This document shows, in pieces, positions 52,319-63,206 of a stretch of 64,000 nt of DNA. Origin of the DNA: Bacillus gaemokensis (GTDB taxonomy: Bacteria > Bacillota > Bacilli > Bacillales > Bacillaceae_G). The stretch spans positions 107,812-171,811 of the forward strand of contig NZ_LTAQ01000002.1 of the NCBI RefSeq assembly GCF_001590835.1, given 5' to 3'. The notes below the pieces were generated by a model. It did no database searches. It had not been told where the DNA came from and was given only the letters and a program-made list of their open reading frames with translations. A program made the position numbers and the translations under genes. Position 1 is the stretch's first letter. Each line of letters begins with the position of its first letter.

Positions 52319-53161
52319 TTATTTTACGATTTTCTCAAGCTCTTCAAGTGAAAGATCTACTGAAATAGCACCATCTTTTGTTTCTTTCTTAACTGCTTCA
52401 ATTACTTCTTGAGAATGGTACAATTCAATCACTTTTTTGATTGTTGGATCATTTTTATCTTTCGTACGAGCTGCAAAGATATTAATATACGGCTTCGCAT
52501 TTTCATTTTTTGGATCCTCTAAGAAGATAGGATCCTTCGCTGGATTTAAACCAGCTTGACCCGCAACACCGTTATTAATAACAGAAGCTGCTACATCTTT
52601 TAATACACGCGGCGTTTGCTGTGCAATTACCGGTGTAATTTTTAACTTTTTCGGATTTTCAGCAACACCACTTGGATCACCGAATAGACCAAAGTCTTTT
52701 TTCAATTTCAATAATCCAGCTGCATCAAGAAGTTTCAATGCACGAGCTTGGTTCGTTGGATCATTAGGAATTGCAATTTCTGAACCATCTGGAATATCAT
52801 TTGGTTTTTTATACTTTTCAGAGAATAATCCCATTGGTGCAATTTGTGTTGTACCAACAGCTGTAATATCTAGTTTATGTTCCTTTTTAAATTGCTCTAA
52901 GAAGGCAATGTGTTGGAAGGAGTTCAATTCTATATCTCCATCAGCTAATGCTTTATTTGGTGTTGTATAATCAGAAAACTCCACAAGTTTAATCTTAATA
53001 CCCTCTTTTTCGGCTTTCTTTTGTAAAATTCCCCACGCGTCTCCATCCGTTCCTGTTACACCAACGCGAACTACTTTCTCTTTTGCTCCTGCATCTGAGC
53101 ATCCACTTAAAGCCGTAATTCCTACAATCGCCGATAATGCAAACGCTAATATCTTTTTCAT
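52319..53161 (-). CDS. metQ: methionine ABC transporter substrate-binding lipoprotein
   Basis: This NlpA/MetQ-type lipoprotein has 280 residues. The signal peptide ends L-S-G-C (Cys near 21). The family strings V-R-V-G-V-T-G-T, L-N-S-F-Q-H-I-A-F-L and A-I-P-N-D-P-T-N-Q-A-R-A-L are present. It is the last gene of the operon under the SAM riboswitch. It delivers methionine, or methionine sulfoxide and D-methionine, to MetI-MetN. Confidence 0.95.
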   Translation of the reverse strand: MKKILAFALSAIVGITALSGCSDAGAKEKVVRVGVTGTDGDAWGILQKKAEKEGIKIKLVEFSDYTTPNKALADGDIELNSFQHIAFLEQFKKEHKLDITAVGTTQIAPMGLFSEKYKKPNDIPDGSEIAIPNDPTNQARALKLLDAAGLLKLKKDFGLFGDPSGVAENPKKLKITPVIAQQTPRVLKDVAASVINNGVAGQAGLNPAKDPIFLEDPKNENAKPYINIFAARTKDKNDPTIKKVIELYHSQEVIEAVKKETKDGAISVDLSLEELEKIVK

Positions 53162-53182
53162 TTTCTTTCCCTCTTTTCCTTT

Positions 53183-53848
53183 TTATGATCTACGTAGAAA
53201 TACTTTAGCAAAATAGTTTCCTAAGTTTTGTGCAATTTGTACAAGAATAATAAGTAATACCACTGTAACGAACATAACGGATGTATCAAAACGTTGATAA
53301 CCATATGTCATTGCTAAATCACCAAGACCGCCACCGCCAACAAGACCAGCAACTGCCGAAAATTCAATTAAACCAACTGTCATAAACGTAACCCCTAAAA
53401 TTAATGGTGCTAGCGCTTCTGGAACGAGAATTTCAAACACAATTCTTAGTGGCGATGCCCCCATCGCTTGTGCTGCTTCAATTACTCCCTTTGGCACTGA
53501 AACAAGATTCGTTTCAACCATTCTTGCAATTCCAATTGAAGCAACCAGTGTCATTGGGAAGATTGCTGCCGCTGTCCCAATTGTTGTCCCAATAATCGTA
53601 CGTGTTAAAGGACTTAAAGCTACTAAAAAGATAATAAATGGAACCGGGCGAATCGTATTAATAATAATATTAAGAATAGAAAAGACCAGTTTATTTTCTA
53701 AAAAGTTTCCTTTTCTCGTTACATATAGCAGTAAACCTAGAGGTATACCAAGTATTATAGCGAATATAAGGGTTACAATTACCATTAAGAGGGTATCCCC
53801 TGTTGCATCTAAAATGCGGGGCCAAAATACACTCCAATCAACTCGCAT
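53183..53848 (-). CDS. metI: methionine ABC transporter permease
   Basis: The 221-residue permease has five to six helices. The inner-membrane-component motif E-A-A-Q-A-M-G-A-S-P-L-R-I near residue 135 contacts MetN. The ATG at 53848 lies 9 nt after AAGGAGG, which is itself inside the metN end; a TTG three codons upstream is too close to that site. It overlaps metN by 11 bp. In B. subtilis it is called metP. Confidence 0.93.
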   Translation of the reverse strand: MRVDWSVFWPRILDATGDTLLMVIVTLIFAIILGIPLGLLLYVTRKGNFLENKLVFSILNIIINTIRPVPFIIFLVALSPLTRTIIGTTIGTAAAIFPMTLVASIGIARMVETNLVSVPKGVIEAAQAMGASPLRIVFEILVPEALAPLILGVTFMTVGLIEFSAVAGLVGGGGLGDLAMTYGYQRFDTSVMFVTVVLLIILVQIAQNLGNYFAKVFLRRS

Positions 53849-54857
53849 GACCTTCAACCTCCTTCAGTACTACTTGCAGTCTTAGATGTTGCAACGCCTT
53901 TTGAATTTCTTTCTGCGCACCTTGTAGTTCAACGAGAAGATTTCCAAATAAAACACCTTGCAGCTCAATAATATTTCCATAGAGCACATTTACATCTACG
54001 TTATAATTTTTAGCGATATACGATAATAACGGCTGACCTGTCTCTTCACCGGTAAAAGTTAAACGGTAAATCTGTCCACCATTTTGAATTTTCGCTAGAA
54101 TACTTTCTGGTAAGTGATCGTTAACAACGGAGCGAACAAAATTTTGTGTCGTTTTTGTTTTCGGTTTCGTAAAGACATCAAATAGTTTTCCTTCTTCAAT
54201 CACCTTTCCTTTTTCCATAACGGCTACGCGGTGACAAATTTCTTTCACAACCTGCATTTCATGTGTAATGAGAAGGATTGTTAAATTATATTCTCGGTTC
54301 ACCTTTTTTAATAGATTCAAAATTTCTGTTGTTGTTTCAGGATCCAGTGCAGACGTTGCTTCATCACAAATGAGAATATCCGGTGATGTAGCAAGTGCTC
54401 TTGCAATCCCAACGCGTTGTTTCTGACCACCCGATAATTGCTCTGGATAGTAGTTTGCTTTATCCTCTAATCCAACAAACTTCAACAGCTCATTTACTCT
54501 TTCTTTTATCTCACCCTTTGGTAATTTTGCTAATTTCAATGGATAAGCAATATTTCCAAACACTGTTCTTGAATTGAATAAATTAAAGCTTTGAAAAATC
54601 ATTCCGATTCGTTGTCTTAACTTTCGTAATTCTTTTGTTGTTAACGACGTAATGTCTTTATCATCTATTGAAATCGTTCCTGCTGTTGGTCGTTCTAACA
54701 TATTTACTAAACGTAACAGTGTACTTTTTCCAGCTCCACTAAAACCAATGATGCCAAAAATTTCACCCTTTTCAACAGATAATGTTACGCCCTCAACAGC
54801 ATGAACTGTTTTCCCACCTGATTCATATACTTTGCTTACATTTTCAAAAGAAATCAT
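53838..54857 (-). CDS. metN: methionine ABC transporter ATP-binding protein
   Basis: The 339-residue protein has Walker A G-F-S-G-A-G-K-S-T near 38, the signature L-S-G-G-Q-K-Q-R near 140 and Walker B I-L-I-C-D-E-A-T-S-A-L-D near 160. A C-terminal NIL domain (about 260-335) senses methionine for transinhibition in the E. coli homologue. The ATG at 54857 follows GGAGG. It is the first gene of the operon, 50 bp after the S-box terminator. Confidence 0.95.
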   Translation of the reverse strand: MISFENVSKVYESGGKTVHAVEGVTLSVEKGEIFGIIGFSGAGKSTLLRLVNMLERPTAGTISIDDKDITSLTTKELRKLRQRIGMIFQSFNLFNSRTVFGNIAYPLKLAKLPKGEIKERVNELLKFVGLEDKANYYPEQLSGGQKQRVGIARALATSPDILICDEATSALDPETTTEILNLLKKVNREYNLTILLITHEMQVVKEICHRVAVMEKGKVIEEGKLFDVFTKPKTKTTQNFVRSVVNDHLPESILAKIQNGGQIYRLTFTGEETGQPLLSYIAKNYNVDVNVLYGNIIELQGVLFGNLLVELQGAQKEIQKALQHLRLQVVLKEVEGHAS

Positions 54858-54908
54858 TTTTTTCCCTCCTATGTGCTGTAACAACTTGAAGCAGAGCCTT
54901 GAGGTAAA

Positions 54909-54962
54909 ATAAAAAGTGCTCTCCTTCTTATCCGTAATAAAAGATAAGAAGAAGAGCACTTA
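54909..54962 (-). terminator. S-box terminator before metN
   Basis: AAGTGCTCTTC.TTCTTATC and GATAAGAAGGAGAGCACTT arms with a T run on the minus strand. Confidence 0.92.
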
Positions 54963-54963
54963 T

Positions 54964-55095
54964 ATACTCATTCACATCTTCTCATCTTCCAAGCTTATAT
55001 ATAAGCTTGCTGGAGTTAGCACGGTATTAAAAAACCCGTTGCTGAGGTATCATAGGGCCAGTCCCTCCACCTCTCTGGATAAGAGTGTATCGATT
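54964..55095 (-). promoter_or_regulatory. SAM-I (S-box) riboswitch of metNIQ
   Basis: On the minus strand the aptamer runs CTTATCCAGAGAGGTGGAGG, GACTGGCCCTATGATACCTC and AGCAACGGG...CCGTGCTAACTCC, then a variable hairpin AAGCTTATATATAAGCTT. It has all S-box core blocks. SAM should switch the methionine transporter off. Confidence 0.96.
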
Positions 55096-55118
55096 TAATT
55101 GTCGTTTAATTAAGTCTT

Positions 55119-55147
55119 ATTATAAAACTCCGAAAAGTAAGAGTCAA
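55119..55147 (-). promoter_or_regulatory. sigma-A promoter of metNIQ
   Basis: On the minus strand TTGACT, a 17-bp spacer and TATAAT lie about 25 bp upstream of the S-box. Confidence 0.85.
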
Positions 55148-55224
55148 TACAAATATTCTAAAAAATATTAATTATTTTTCTATTAAAATTTTCAAATAAA
55201 AGATAAGTACTTTTTTATCCCGCA

Positions 55225-55322
55225 TTAACGGACAGTAAGACCCTCACCTCAAAATTCAGCGAAAGTAAAGAAGTTAGGCGGGGGATGAAGAATCCCCCAC
55301 TGATTAAAGTTTCACTTTATTA
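55225..55322 (-). repeat. dispersed repeat family 1, copy B
   Basis: Read on the minus strand it is colinear with copy A: TAAAGTGAAACTTTAATCAG, a GGGGGATTCTTCATCCCCC hairpin, CCTAACTTCTTTACTTTCGC, TGAATTTTGAGGTGAGGGTC, TTACTGTCCGTTAATGCGGG, ATAAA. It fills the gap between the met promoter and the isochorismatase gene. Confidence 0.8.
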
Positions 55323-55447
55323 CAAAAGGAAGAATTTTAACTTTATGTAAAATTCTTCTTCACTACTTCTTTCTAAAAGGAAAATATCCACTACTAATTG
55401 AATAACATTACATGAATATGAAATAAAAACGGAGGACGATAGATGCT

Positions 55448-55993
55448 ATGAAAACAGCTCTTTTACTCGTTGATATTCAAAATGATTATTTTCCAAATGG
55501 AAGGATGGAACTACGTAACGCAGTAGAAGCCAGCGAATATGCAGGGCAGCTACTCCAACATTTTCGTGAAACAAACCAACCGATTTTTCATATCCAACAT
55601 GTATCTATGAAAGAAAACGCTCCCTTCTTTCAACCTAATACAGAAGGTATCCACATTCATGAAAATGTTCGTCCATTACGAAATGAAACTGTTATTCTCA
55701 AACACTATCCAAATAGTTTTCGTGAAACAGCCCTATTAGAACAATTGCAACACTTAGAAGTTGAGCATGTCATTATATGTGGGATGATGACCCACATGTG
55801 TATTGATGCTACCGTAAGAGCCGCTTTTGATTTTGGATTTCACTGCACCGTTGTACATGATGCATGTACAACAAAAGATCTTCTATTCAAAAACGCTACC
55901 ATTCCTGCTGTCTATATTCATAATACAATTTTGGCAAGCTTAAACGAAGTATATGCTAATGTTATGAGTACAGAAGAGTTTTTATCCACCTAA
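55448..55993 (+). CDS. isochorismatase-like cysteine hydrolase
   Basis: The 181-residue protein has the catalytic triad of the family: Asp in L-L-L-V-D-I-Q-N-D-Y-F near residue 9, Lys in V-I-L-K-H-Y-P-N-S-F near 80 and Cys in G-M-M-T-H-M-C-I-D-A near 117. Such enzymes include nicotinamidases and carbamoylsarcosine-type amidohydrolases; the substrate is unknown. The start follows GGAGGA at 11 nt and the gene has its own terminator. Confidence 0.87.
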   Translation: MKTALLLVDIQNDYFPNGRMELRNAVEASEYAGQLLQHFRETNQPIFHIQHVSMKENAPFFQPNTEGIHIHENVRPLRNETVILKHYPNSFRETALLEQLQHLEVEHVIICGMMTHMCIDATVRAAFDFGFHCTVVHDACTTKDLLFKNATIPAVYIHNTILASLNEVYANVMSTEEFLST

Positions 55994-55999
55994 AGTAAA

Positions 56000-56035
56000 A
56001 AAATCATGTCTTCCTCAATTGAAGACATGATTTTT
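56000..56035. terminator. bidirectional terminator
   Basis: AAATCATGTCTTC and GAAGACATGATTTTT arms around CTCAATT. Confidence 0.9.
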
Positions 56036-56050
56036 ACTGTTATTCACAAA

Positions 56051-56944
56051 CTATCGTAACTTGAAATCTCCCGAACTTGTTTTTACTTTCATTTTATTTT
56101 CTCCTGTCCCCTTTACTCCAATCAATTTATTTTTTGATTTCTCTTCATATAAAAGGCCAGCAATATCTAAATCCGCCTTACCTGAACCCCCATCAAATTC
56201 GACTTTTAAAGATTCAGGAAGGGTATCAATTTTCATCTTAACATCCCCACTTGATGTATGACACTCTATCTCTCCTTGCAAACTACGAGTATTATATTCA
56301 ATATCCCCCGATGATGTTGTAAATGCGGATTCTCTAGCATGCAAACCATCTACTCTAATTTTCCCACTGCTTGTTTCCAAATTTGCTACTTTCACTTTAC
56401 TTTTATTTGTCTCAATTGCTCCGCTTGACGTTTTAGCTGTTAATTTTTCATTTATATTAAACTGTAATAATGATATATCCCCAGAAGAAGTATTTATATT
56501 CACTGTTTTTGCTTCAATTTCTTTCGCTACAAAATCTCCTGATGATGTAATTACTTTTACATTTTCATATAGTTGCTTTGGAACTTTAACTTGTAACTTG
56601 ACTCCTGCAGTAGTCCCAATTTCCAAATCAACAGAATTCCGATTTTTACTAAATTTAATATTCAATCTATTATTTTCTTCTTTTACCTCAAATTTATATT
56701 TATCTACTAGCTCTTTGCTTATATCTCCATCCAGTAACACTTCGATATCTTTTGAATCAACTGTAACAATTTCAACATCTGCTGCCGAAGTCTTTACTTC
56801 AATTTCATTAATCTTCTCCCCGGCTAGCGTTTCTTTTTTATGAATTTCAGTTTTATTAAAAGCTAATCCAAAAACAGTCATTGCACCAACACCAATCCCT
56901 CCAAGAACGAGCAACGATAATGCAATTAGAATAATTTTTTTCAT
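56051..56944 (-). CDS. DUF4097 beta-strand repeat protein, membrane-anchored
   Basis: An N-terminal membrane helix (residues 3-25, L-L-V-L-G-G-I-G-V-G-A-M) is followed by an adhesin-like beta solenoid. The repeated step T-S-S-G-D / T-S-S-G-K / T-S-S-G-A recurs about eight times at roughly 20-residue spacing. This is the DUF4097 pattern also seen in B. subtilis LiaG-type proteins. The ATG at 56944 follows AAAGGATG; an ATG 12 bp upstream is less well placed. It probably acts at the outer face of the membrane in envelope stress; the role is not established. Confidence 0.85.
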   Translation of the reverse strand: MKKIILIALSLLVLGGIGVGAMTVFGLAFNKTEIHKKETLAGEKINEIEVKTSAADVEIVTVDSKDIEVLLDGDISKELVDKYKFEVKEENNRLNIKFSKNRNSVDLEIGTTAGVKLQVKVPKQLYENVKVITSSGDFVAKEIEAKTVNINTSSGDISLLQFNINEKLTAKTSSGAIETNKSKVKVANLETSSGKIRVDGLHARESAFTTSSGDIEYNTRSLQGEIECHTSSGDVKMKIDTLPESLKVEFDGGSGKADLDIAGLLYEEKSKNKLIGVKGTGENKMKVKTSSGDFKLR

Positions 56945-57138
56945 ACAATAGCACATCCTTTTTCTTATCTTTCTTATACCGTCGATACAATTGTTAAAAA
57001 TTCAATTTTAAAAAATTACTATCCATATAAATTTTATCATTCAGTACTATACATTATTCACTACTATCCGATAATTGTTTTTTTCAGAATAATCAGCAAT
57101 TGATTTTATCACTTACCATAATTTGTTACAACTAAAAA

Positions 57139-57184
57139 AGAAAAACACTCCCTTCAGTGAGCAAAATCGAAAGGAGTGTTCTCT
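57139..57184. terminator. terminator-like hairpin
   Basis: AAAACACTCC(CTTC) and (GAAA)GGAGTGTT arms. No intact gene lies next to it on the plus strand. Confidence 0.65.
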
Positions 57185-57351
57185 TGTCTAACCATAGATT
57201 TTCTTTCAAATTGTATTATACAGGAAATTCACAAAATTAATATAACAAATATGACGCATGAAGGTAATTTTCTGGTGAATCTGTTCCTTTTCATACATTC
57301 ACACTTTATTTACAAAAGATACATTCCTTCTAAATTGAAATGTTTTAGGAA

Positions 57352-57388
57352 ATAAAAAAGACCTTCACCATTCTGGGAAGGTCTTTCT
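57352..57388. terminator. terminator of rocA
   Basis: AAAAGACCTTC and GAAGGTCTTT arms around ACCATTCTGG, just after the rocA stop. Confidence 0.85.
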
Positions 57389-57402
57389 CACACTTCTTAA
57401 AC

Positions 57403-58950
57403 TTATAATGTTTCAGAAGTAGTTTTTGCCTGCATGTGAAGTGATAAGTAATCAGGTCCACCCGCTTTAGAGTCTGTACCAGACATGTTAAAGCCACCGA
57501 ATGGTTGGTAACCTACGATTGCACCAGTACATCCACGGTTGAAGTATAAGTTACCAACGTGGAAGTCTTCACGTGCTTTTTCGATATGTTCACGGTTATT
57601 AGAAACAACAGCTCCTGTTAAACCATATTCTGTATTATTTGCAATTGCAAGCGCATGATCAAAGTCTTTTGCTTTGCAGAATGCTACTACTGGTCCGAAG
57701 ATTTCTTCTTTCATTAAGCGAGCGTCTTCTGCAACGTCAGCAACGATTGTTGGTTGGATGAACCATCCTTTAGAATCATCACCTTCGCCACCTGCTACAA
57801 TTTTACCTTCTTCTTTACCAATTGCAACGTAGCTCATTACTTTATCGAATGCAGCTTGGTCATTAACTGGTCCCATATTTAAGCCTTGCTCAGCTGGGTT
57901 ACCTACAGTTAATTCTTTTGTTAATTCAACAGCACGGTTTAATACATAATCGTATACATCTTCGTGAATTACAGCACGAGAACAAGCAGAACATTTTTGT
58001 CCTGAGAATCCAAATGCTGATGCAACGATAGATTTTGCTGCTAATTCAAGATCTGCTTCTTTATCAACAACGATTGTATCTTTACCACCCATTTCAGCGA
58101 TAACACGTTTCAACCAAATTTGGCCTGGTTGTACTTTTGCTGCACGTTCGTAAATACGAATACCTACTTCTCTTGATCCAGTGAAGCTAACAAAACGTGT
58201 ACGAGGATGATCTACTAAGTAGTCACCAACTTCAGAACCGCTACCAGGGATGAAGTTTACTACACCTGCAGGTAGTCCCGCTTCTTCTAATACTTCCATA
58301 AATTTCGCTGCTACTACAGGTGTTGTACTAGCTGGTTTTAGTAATACTGTGTTACCAGAAACTACAGCAGCTGTTGTCATCCCCGCCATAATTGCGAATG
58401 GGAAGTTCCAAGGAGAAATGATAACACCTACTCCTAATGGAATGTAAGAGAAACGATTATATTCAATTGGACGGCTTTCTACTGGAATACCGTCTTTTAA
58501 TTTCAACATTTGACGACCATAATATTCCATAAAGTCGATTGCTTCTGCTGTATCAGCATCTGCTTCATTCCATGGTTTACCTGCTTCTTTTACAAGAATA
58601 GCAGAAAACTCATGTTTTCTACGACGAACAATTGCTGCAGCACGGAATAAAATGTCTGCACGCATTTCTGGTTTTGACTTTCTCCAAGTTTGGAATGTTT
58701 CATCCGCCACTTGCATTGCTTTTTCAGCTAATTCACGGCTTGCTTTGGAAACACGACCAACAACTTCTTCTTTATTTGCAGGGTTTACAGAAACGATTTT
58801 CTCGTCTGTAGTGATCTTTTCTCCCCCGATAAGTAATGGATAGTCTTGTCCAAGATAAGATTCTACTGTCTTTAAACCTTCTTCAAACGCCAACTTGTTA
58901 GCCTCTACTGAAAAATCTGTAAATGGCTCATGTTTGTATGCTACTACCAT
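57403..58950 (-). CDS. rocA: L-glutamate gamma-semialdehyde (1-pyrroline-5-carboxylate) dehydrogenase
   Basis: This 515-residue aldehyde dehydrogenase is of the RocA/PruA monofunctional type. It has S-P-W-N-F-P-F-A near 180, F-T-G-S-R-E-V-G near 255, [12 protein letters not shown] near 285 and the nucleophile in G-Q-K-C-S-A-C-S near 320. It oxidises the semialdehyde from proline or arginine to glutamate. The ATG follows GGGGAGG. It is transcribed alone, with no rocR-type gene nearby. Confidence 0.93.
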   Translation of the reverse strand: MVVAYKHEPFTDFSVEANKLAFEEGLKTVESYLGQDYPLLIGGEKITTDEKIVSVNPANKEEVVGRVSKASRELAEKAMQVADETFQTWRKSKPEMRADILFRAAAIVRRRKHEFSAILVKEAGKPWNEADADTAEAIDFMEYYGRQMLKLKDGIPVESRPIEYNRFSYIPLGVGVIISPWNFPFAIMAGMTTAAVVSGNTVLLKPASTTPVVAAKFMEVLEEAGLPAGVVNFIPGSGSEVGDYLVDHPRTRFVSFTGSREVGIRIYERAAKVQPGQIWLKRVIAEMGGKDTIVVDKEADLELAAKSIVASAFGFSGQKCSACSRAVIHEDVYDYVLNRAVELTKELTVGNPAEQGLNMGPVNDQAAFDKVMSYVAIGKEEGKIVAGGEGDDSKGWFIQPTIVADVAEDARLMKEEIFGPVVAFCKAKDFDHALAIANNTEYGLTGAVVSNNREHIEKAREDFHVGNLYFNRGCTGAIVGYQPFGGFNMSGTDSKAGGPDYLSLHMQAKTTSETL

Positions 58951-59087
58951 TCTTTTTAGCCTCCCCTTAGAAAAACGTTTACATTTTACAACATTATTCT
59001 ACACGATAATTTAGATTTATTCAAATATTCCTAGACTTATATTTTAAAAATTAATTAATTTTTAAAATATAATAAAAAAAGAAAAGC

Positions 59088-59117
59088 TTCATACATACGT
59101 ATGAAGCTAAAAAATAT
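59088..59117 (-). terminator. terminator overlapping the TSUP gene end
   Basis: AGCTTCATAC and GTATGAAGCT arms with T runs on the minus strand. Confidence 0.75.
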
Positions 59118-59877
59118 GAACATATTCTAAGACATTTTTTCCGATTAACAAAATTGTTACCAATAAAAATAACGTACGAACATATCCAACACCTTTTTGC
59201 ACTGCAAACTTTGATCCTAAATAAGCTCCTAAAATCATAGATAACCCCATAATAATACCGTATTCAAAATGAATTACATCTAAAAATAGAAATGTAATCA
59301 AAGATACAATATTACTAACAAAATTCAAGAGTTTTCCAGATGCAGCCGATTGAATAAAATCCAAACCAATTAATAAAAATGCAAAAATCAAAAATGATCC
59401 TGTCCCTGGACCAAAAAAACCATCATAAAATCCTAAACTTAAAATAACAAAGTAAAACATTAATGCTTTTCTTTTTGTCATCTTTTTATAAGTGGAGACA
59501 CTACCCCAATCCTTTTTTACAATAATATAAATCGCAATAAATACCAACATAATAAGTACAAGTGGTCGTAAAATATCTGGTGGAATAAATTTCACCACTA
59601 GAGCTCCAGCAATCGCGCCAATAATAGTTAACGGGATTAACTTTCCTACAATGCGAAAGTCAACTTTTTTTGAACGAATAAAATAAATAGCACTTGTGAA
59701 AGTCCCCATTGTTGCAGCCAACTTATTCGTTGCAATTGCAGAAGCAGGCGACAAACCTACAAACATAAGAGCAGGAAGTGAAATTAATCCTCCTCCTCCA
59801 ACAACAGAATCAATAAAAGATGCTAAAAAACCGAATGCTACTAGTAAAACAATAACCTGTAAACTTAATTCATCCAT
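59107..59877 (-). CDS. TSUP (TauE/SafE) family membrane transporter
   Basis: The 256-residue protein has about eight helices and two TauE-type halves. Each half starts with a glycine/proline motif: V-V-G-G-G-G-L-I-S-L-P-A-L near 22 and F-Y-D-G-F-F-G-P-G-T-G-S near 145. The family exports sulfite, sulfoacetate and related organosulfur anions, or imports them; the substrate is unknown here. The ATG at 59877 follows AGGGGAAAAGG; a longer frame to 59952 lacks a site. Confidence 0.85.
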   Translation of the reverse strand: MDELSLQVIVLLVAFGFLASFIDSVVGGGGLISLPALMFVGLSPASAIATNKLAATMGTFTSAIYFIRSKKVDFRIVGKLIPLTIIGAIAGALVVKFIPPDILRPLVLIMLVFIAIYIIVKKDWGSVSTYKKMTKRKALMFYFVILSLGFYDGFFGPGTGSFLIFAFLLIGLDFIQSAASGKLLNFVSNIVSLITFLFLDVIHFEYGIIMGLSMILGAYLGSKFAVQKGVGYVRTLFLLVTILLIGKNVLEYVHIF

Positions 59878-59935
59878 ACCTTTTCCCCTCACCCATTTGT
59901 TCATAACATTAAAAATTATAACAAAATTTAAGAAT

Positions 59936-59972
59936 AAAAAAAGCTGTTCCAAGAAGGAACAGCTCTTTTTAT
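59936..59972. terminator. terminator of camS
   Basis: AAAAAGCTGTTCC and GGAACAGCTCTTTTT arms around AAGAA. Confidence 0.88.
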
Positions 59973-61165
59973 TAATCTAAAATTTTCACAAATGGTTCAT
60001 CCTGTTTCGCCTCACGAATGATAACTGCCTCTGGACGTTCAACAGATTTAATGGTCACTTGTACTTTCATATAGTTCGGGAAGTATTCCATCACAAGTCC
60101 CGCTACATACTGTGTGAACCCAATGACTTCTGCTTTCCCATTAAATTGAACAGGAATTTCAAGCTTCATTTCTTTTAATTGATCATCTTTATAAAATCCT
60201 GTACCAACAACAGCTGTGTAATCACCTTTAAAGTATTCACCCAGTTTCGTCTTAAAGTTTTCTATCGTTGCATAATCTTCACGTACCTCTGATTTTGCTA
60301 ATTCAGAAGGGAATAAGTAATATTTTTCATTAATTGATTTCCAATCCCCAATTGTTTCGCTACCTTTATCTACTTGCGCGTAAGAAACAAATTTCCCTGG
60401 TACAAGTGTCGATTTTGGTCCTTGGCGATAGATTGCAAACGTAACTGGAACATCTTTCACCTCAGGTTTCTTCTGCTGCATTAGTTTTAAAATTTCTTGC
60501 GCCATCGCTTTTCCTTCTCTTAACATATCAGCTTCTGAAATTACAGCTTCCCGTGGATATCCATGCTCTTCATTGTAATAATGAACTGAATTCATTGCTA
60601 ATCCGATAACGACCCCACCTAATTCAACCTTGTCATCTTTTCGCGAATAATAATCATGCTCTAAAATATTAGAAAGATATATAGGCGTTTTTTTATTTCT
60701 AACCTCTAATGATTCTGATCCTCCCTCTAACGTCGGATTCAGTCCAATATTCGGATATTTCCCAGCATCTTTCTTCCCCAGTTTCTCTTCCAATTCTTTC
60801 TGCTCTGCTTCTGTACGCTTTCTCTTCACCAGCATTTGAACTGTGTCTTTATCTAACTTACTGCCGCCTTTAAAAAGATAATCCTTCGTACTAAACGATT
60901 CTTTCGCGATACGCATTAATCCCGTTTCAAATTCGTCTATATCTAAACGACTATTTAATCCTTGTACAACTAAGCCACGCGCAGAACCTGGGTCAAACGG
61001 GACAGTCGTTTTATAATAATCATCAGAAATAGAGTATTTCGGAACAATCGCTTGTTCTTTGGATTTCCCTGATTTCTCAACAATTTTTTCTTCTTTTTTT
61101 ATTCCTGTGCTACACCCACTTACGAGTAACCCAAGACTTAATACCGCTAACGCTATTTTTTTCAT
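59972..61165 (-). CDS. camS: CamS family sex-pheromone lipoprotein
   Basis: The 397-residue lipoprotein has a signal ending L-V-S-G-C (Cys near 18). It is the family whose staphylococcal member releases the cAM373-like pheromone peptide from its signal sequence; B. subtilis YerH is the counterpart. Conserved stretches include R-G-L-V-V-Q-G-L-N-S-R near 65 and H-D-Y-Y-S-R near 165. Here the signal tail would be L-S-L-G-L-L-V-S-G; pheromone activity is not implied. It lies 17 bp after ligA in the conserved pcrA-ligA-camS order. Confidence 0.93.
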   Translation of the reverse strand: MKKIALAVLSLGLLVSGCSTGIKKEEKIVEKSGKSKEQAIVPKYSISDDYYKTTVPFDPGSARGLVVQGLNSRLDIDEFETGLMRIAKESFSTKDYLFKGGSKLDKDTVQMLVKRKRTEAEQKELEEKLGKKDAGKYPNIGLNPTLEGGSESLEVRNKKTPIYLSNILEHDYYSRKDDKVELGGVVIGLAMNSVHYYNEEHGYPREAVISEADMLREGKAMAQEILKLMQQKKPEVKDVPVTFAIYRQGPKSTLVPGKFVSYAQVDKGSETIGDWKSINEKYYLFPSELAKSEVREDYATIENFKTKLGEYFKGDYTAVVGTGFYKDDQLKEMKLEIPVQFNGKAEVIGFTQYVAGLVMEYFPNYMKVQVTIKSVERPEAVIIREAKQDEPFVKILD

Positions 61166-61181
61166 GGTAAGTTTTCACCTC

Positions 61182-63206
<2,025 letters not shown>

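Larger units (their letters stand above)
56945..57402. other. 458-bp gap before rocA 3' end
   Basis: It holds two terminators (57139-57184 and 57352-57388) and otherwise A+T-rich sequence with no credible open frame. The promoter of the DUF4097 gene should lie near 56990-57060. Confidence 0.55.
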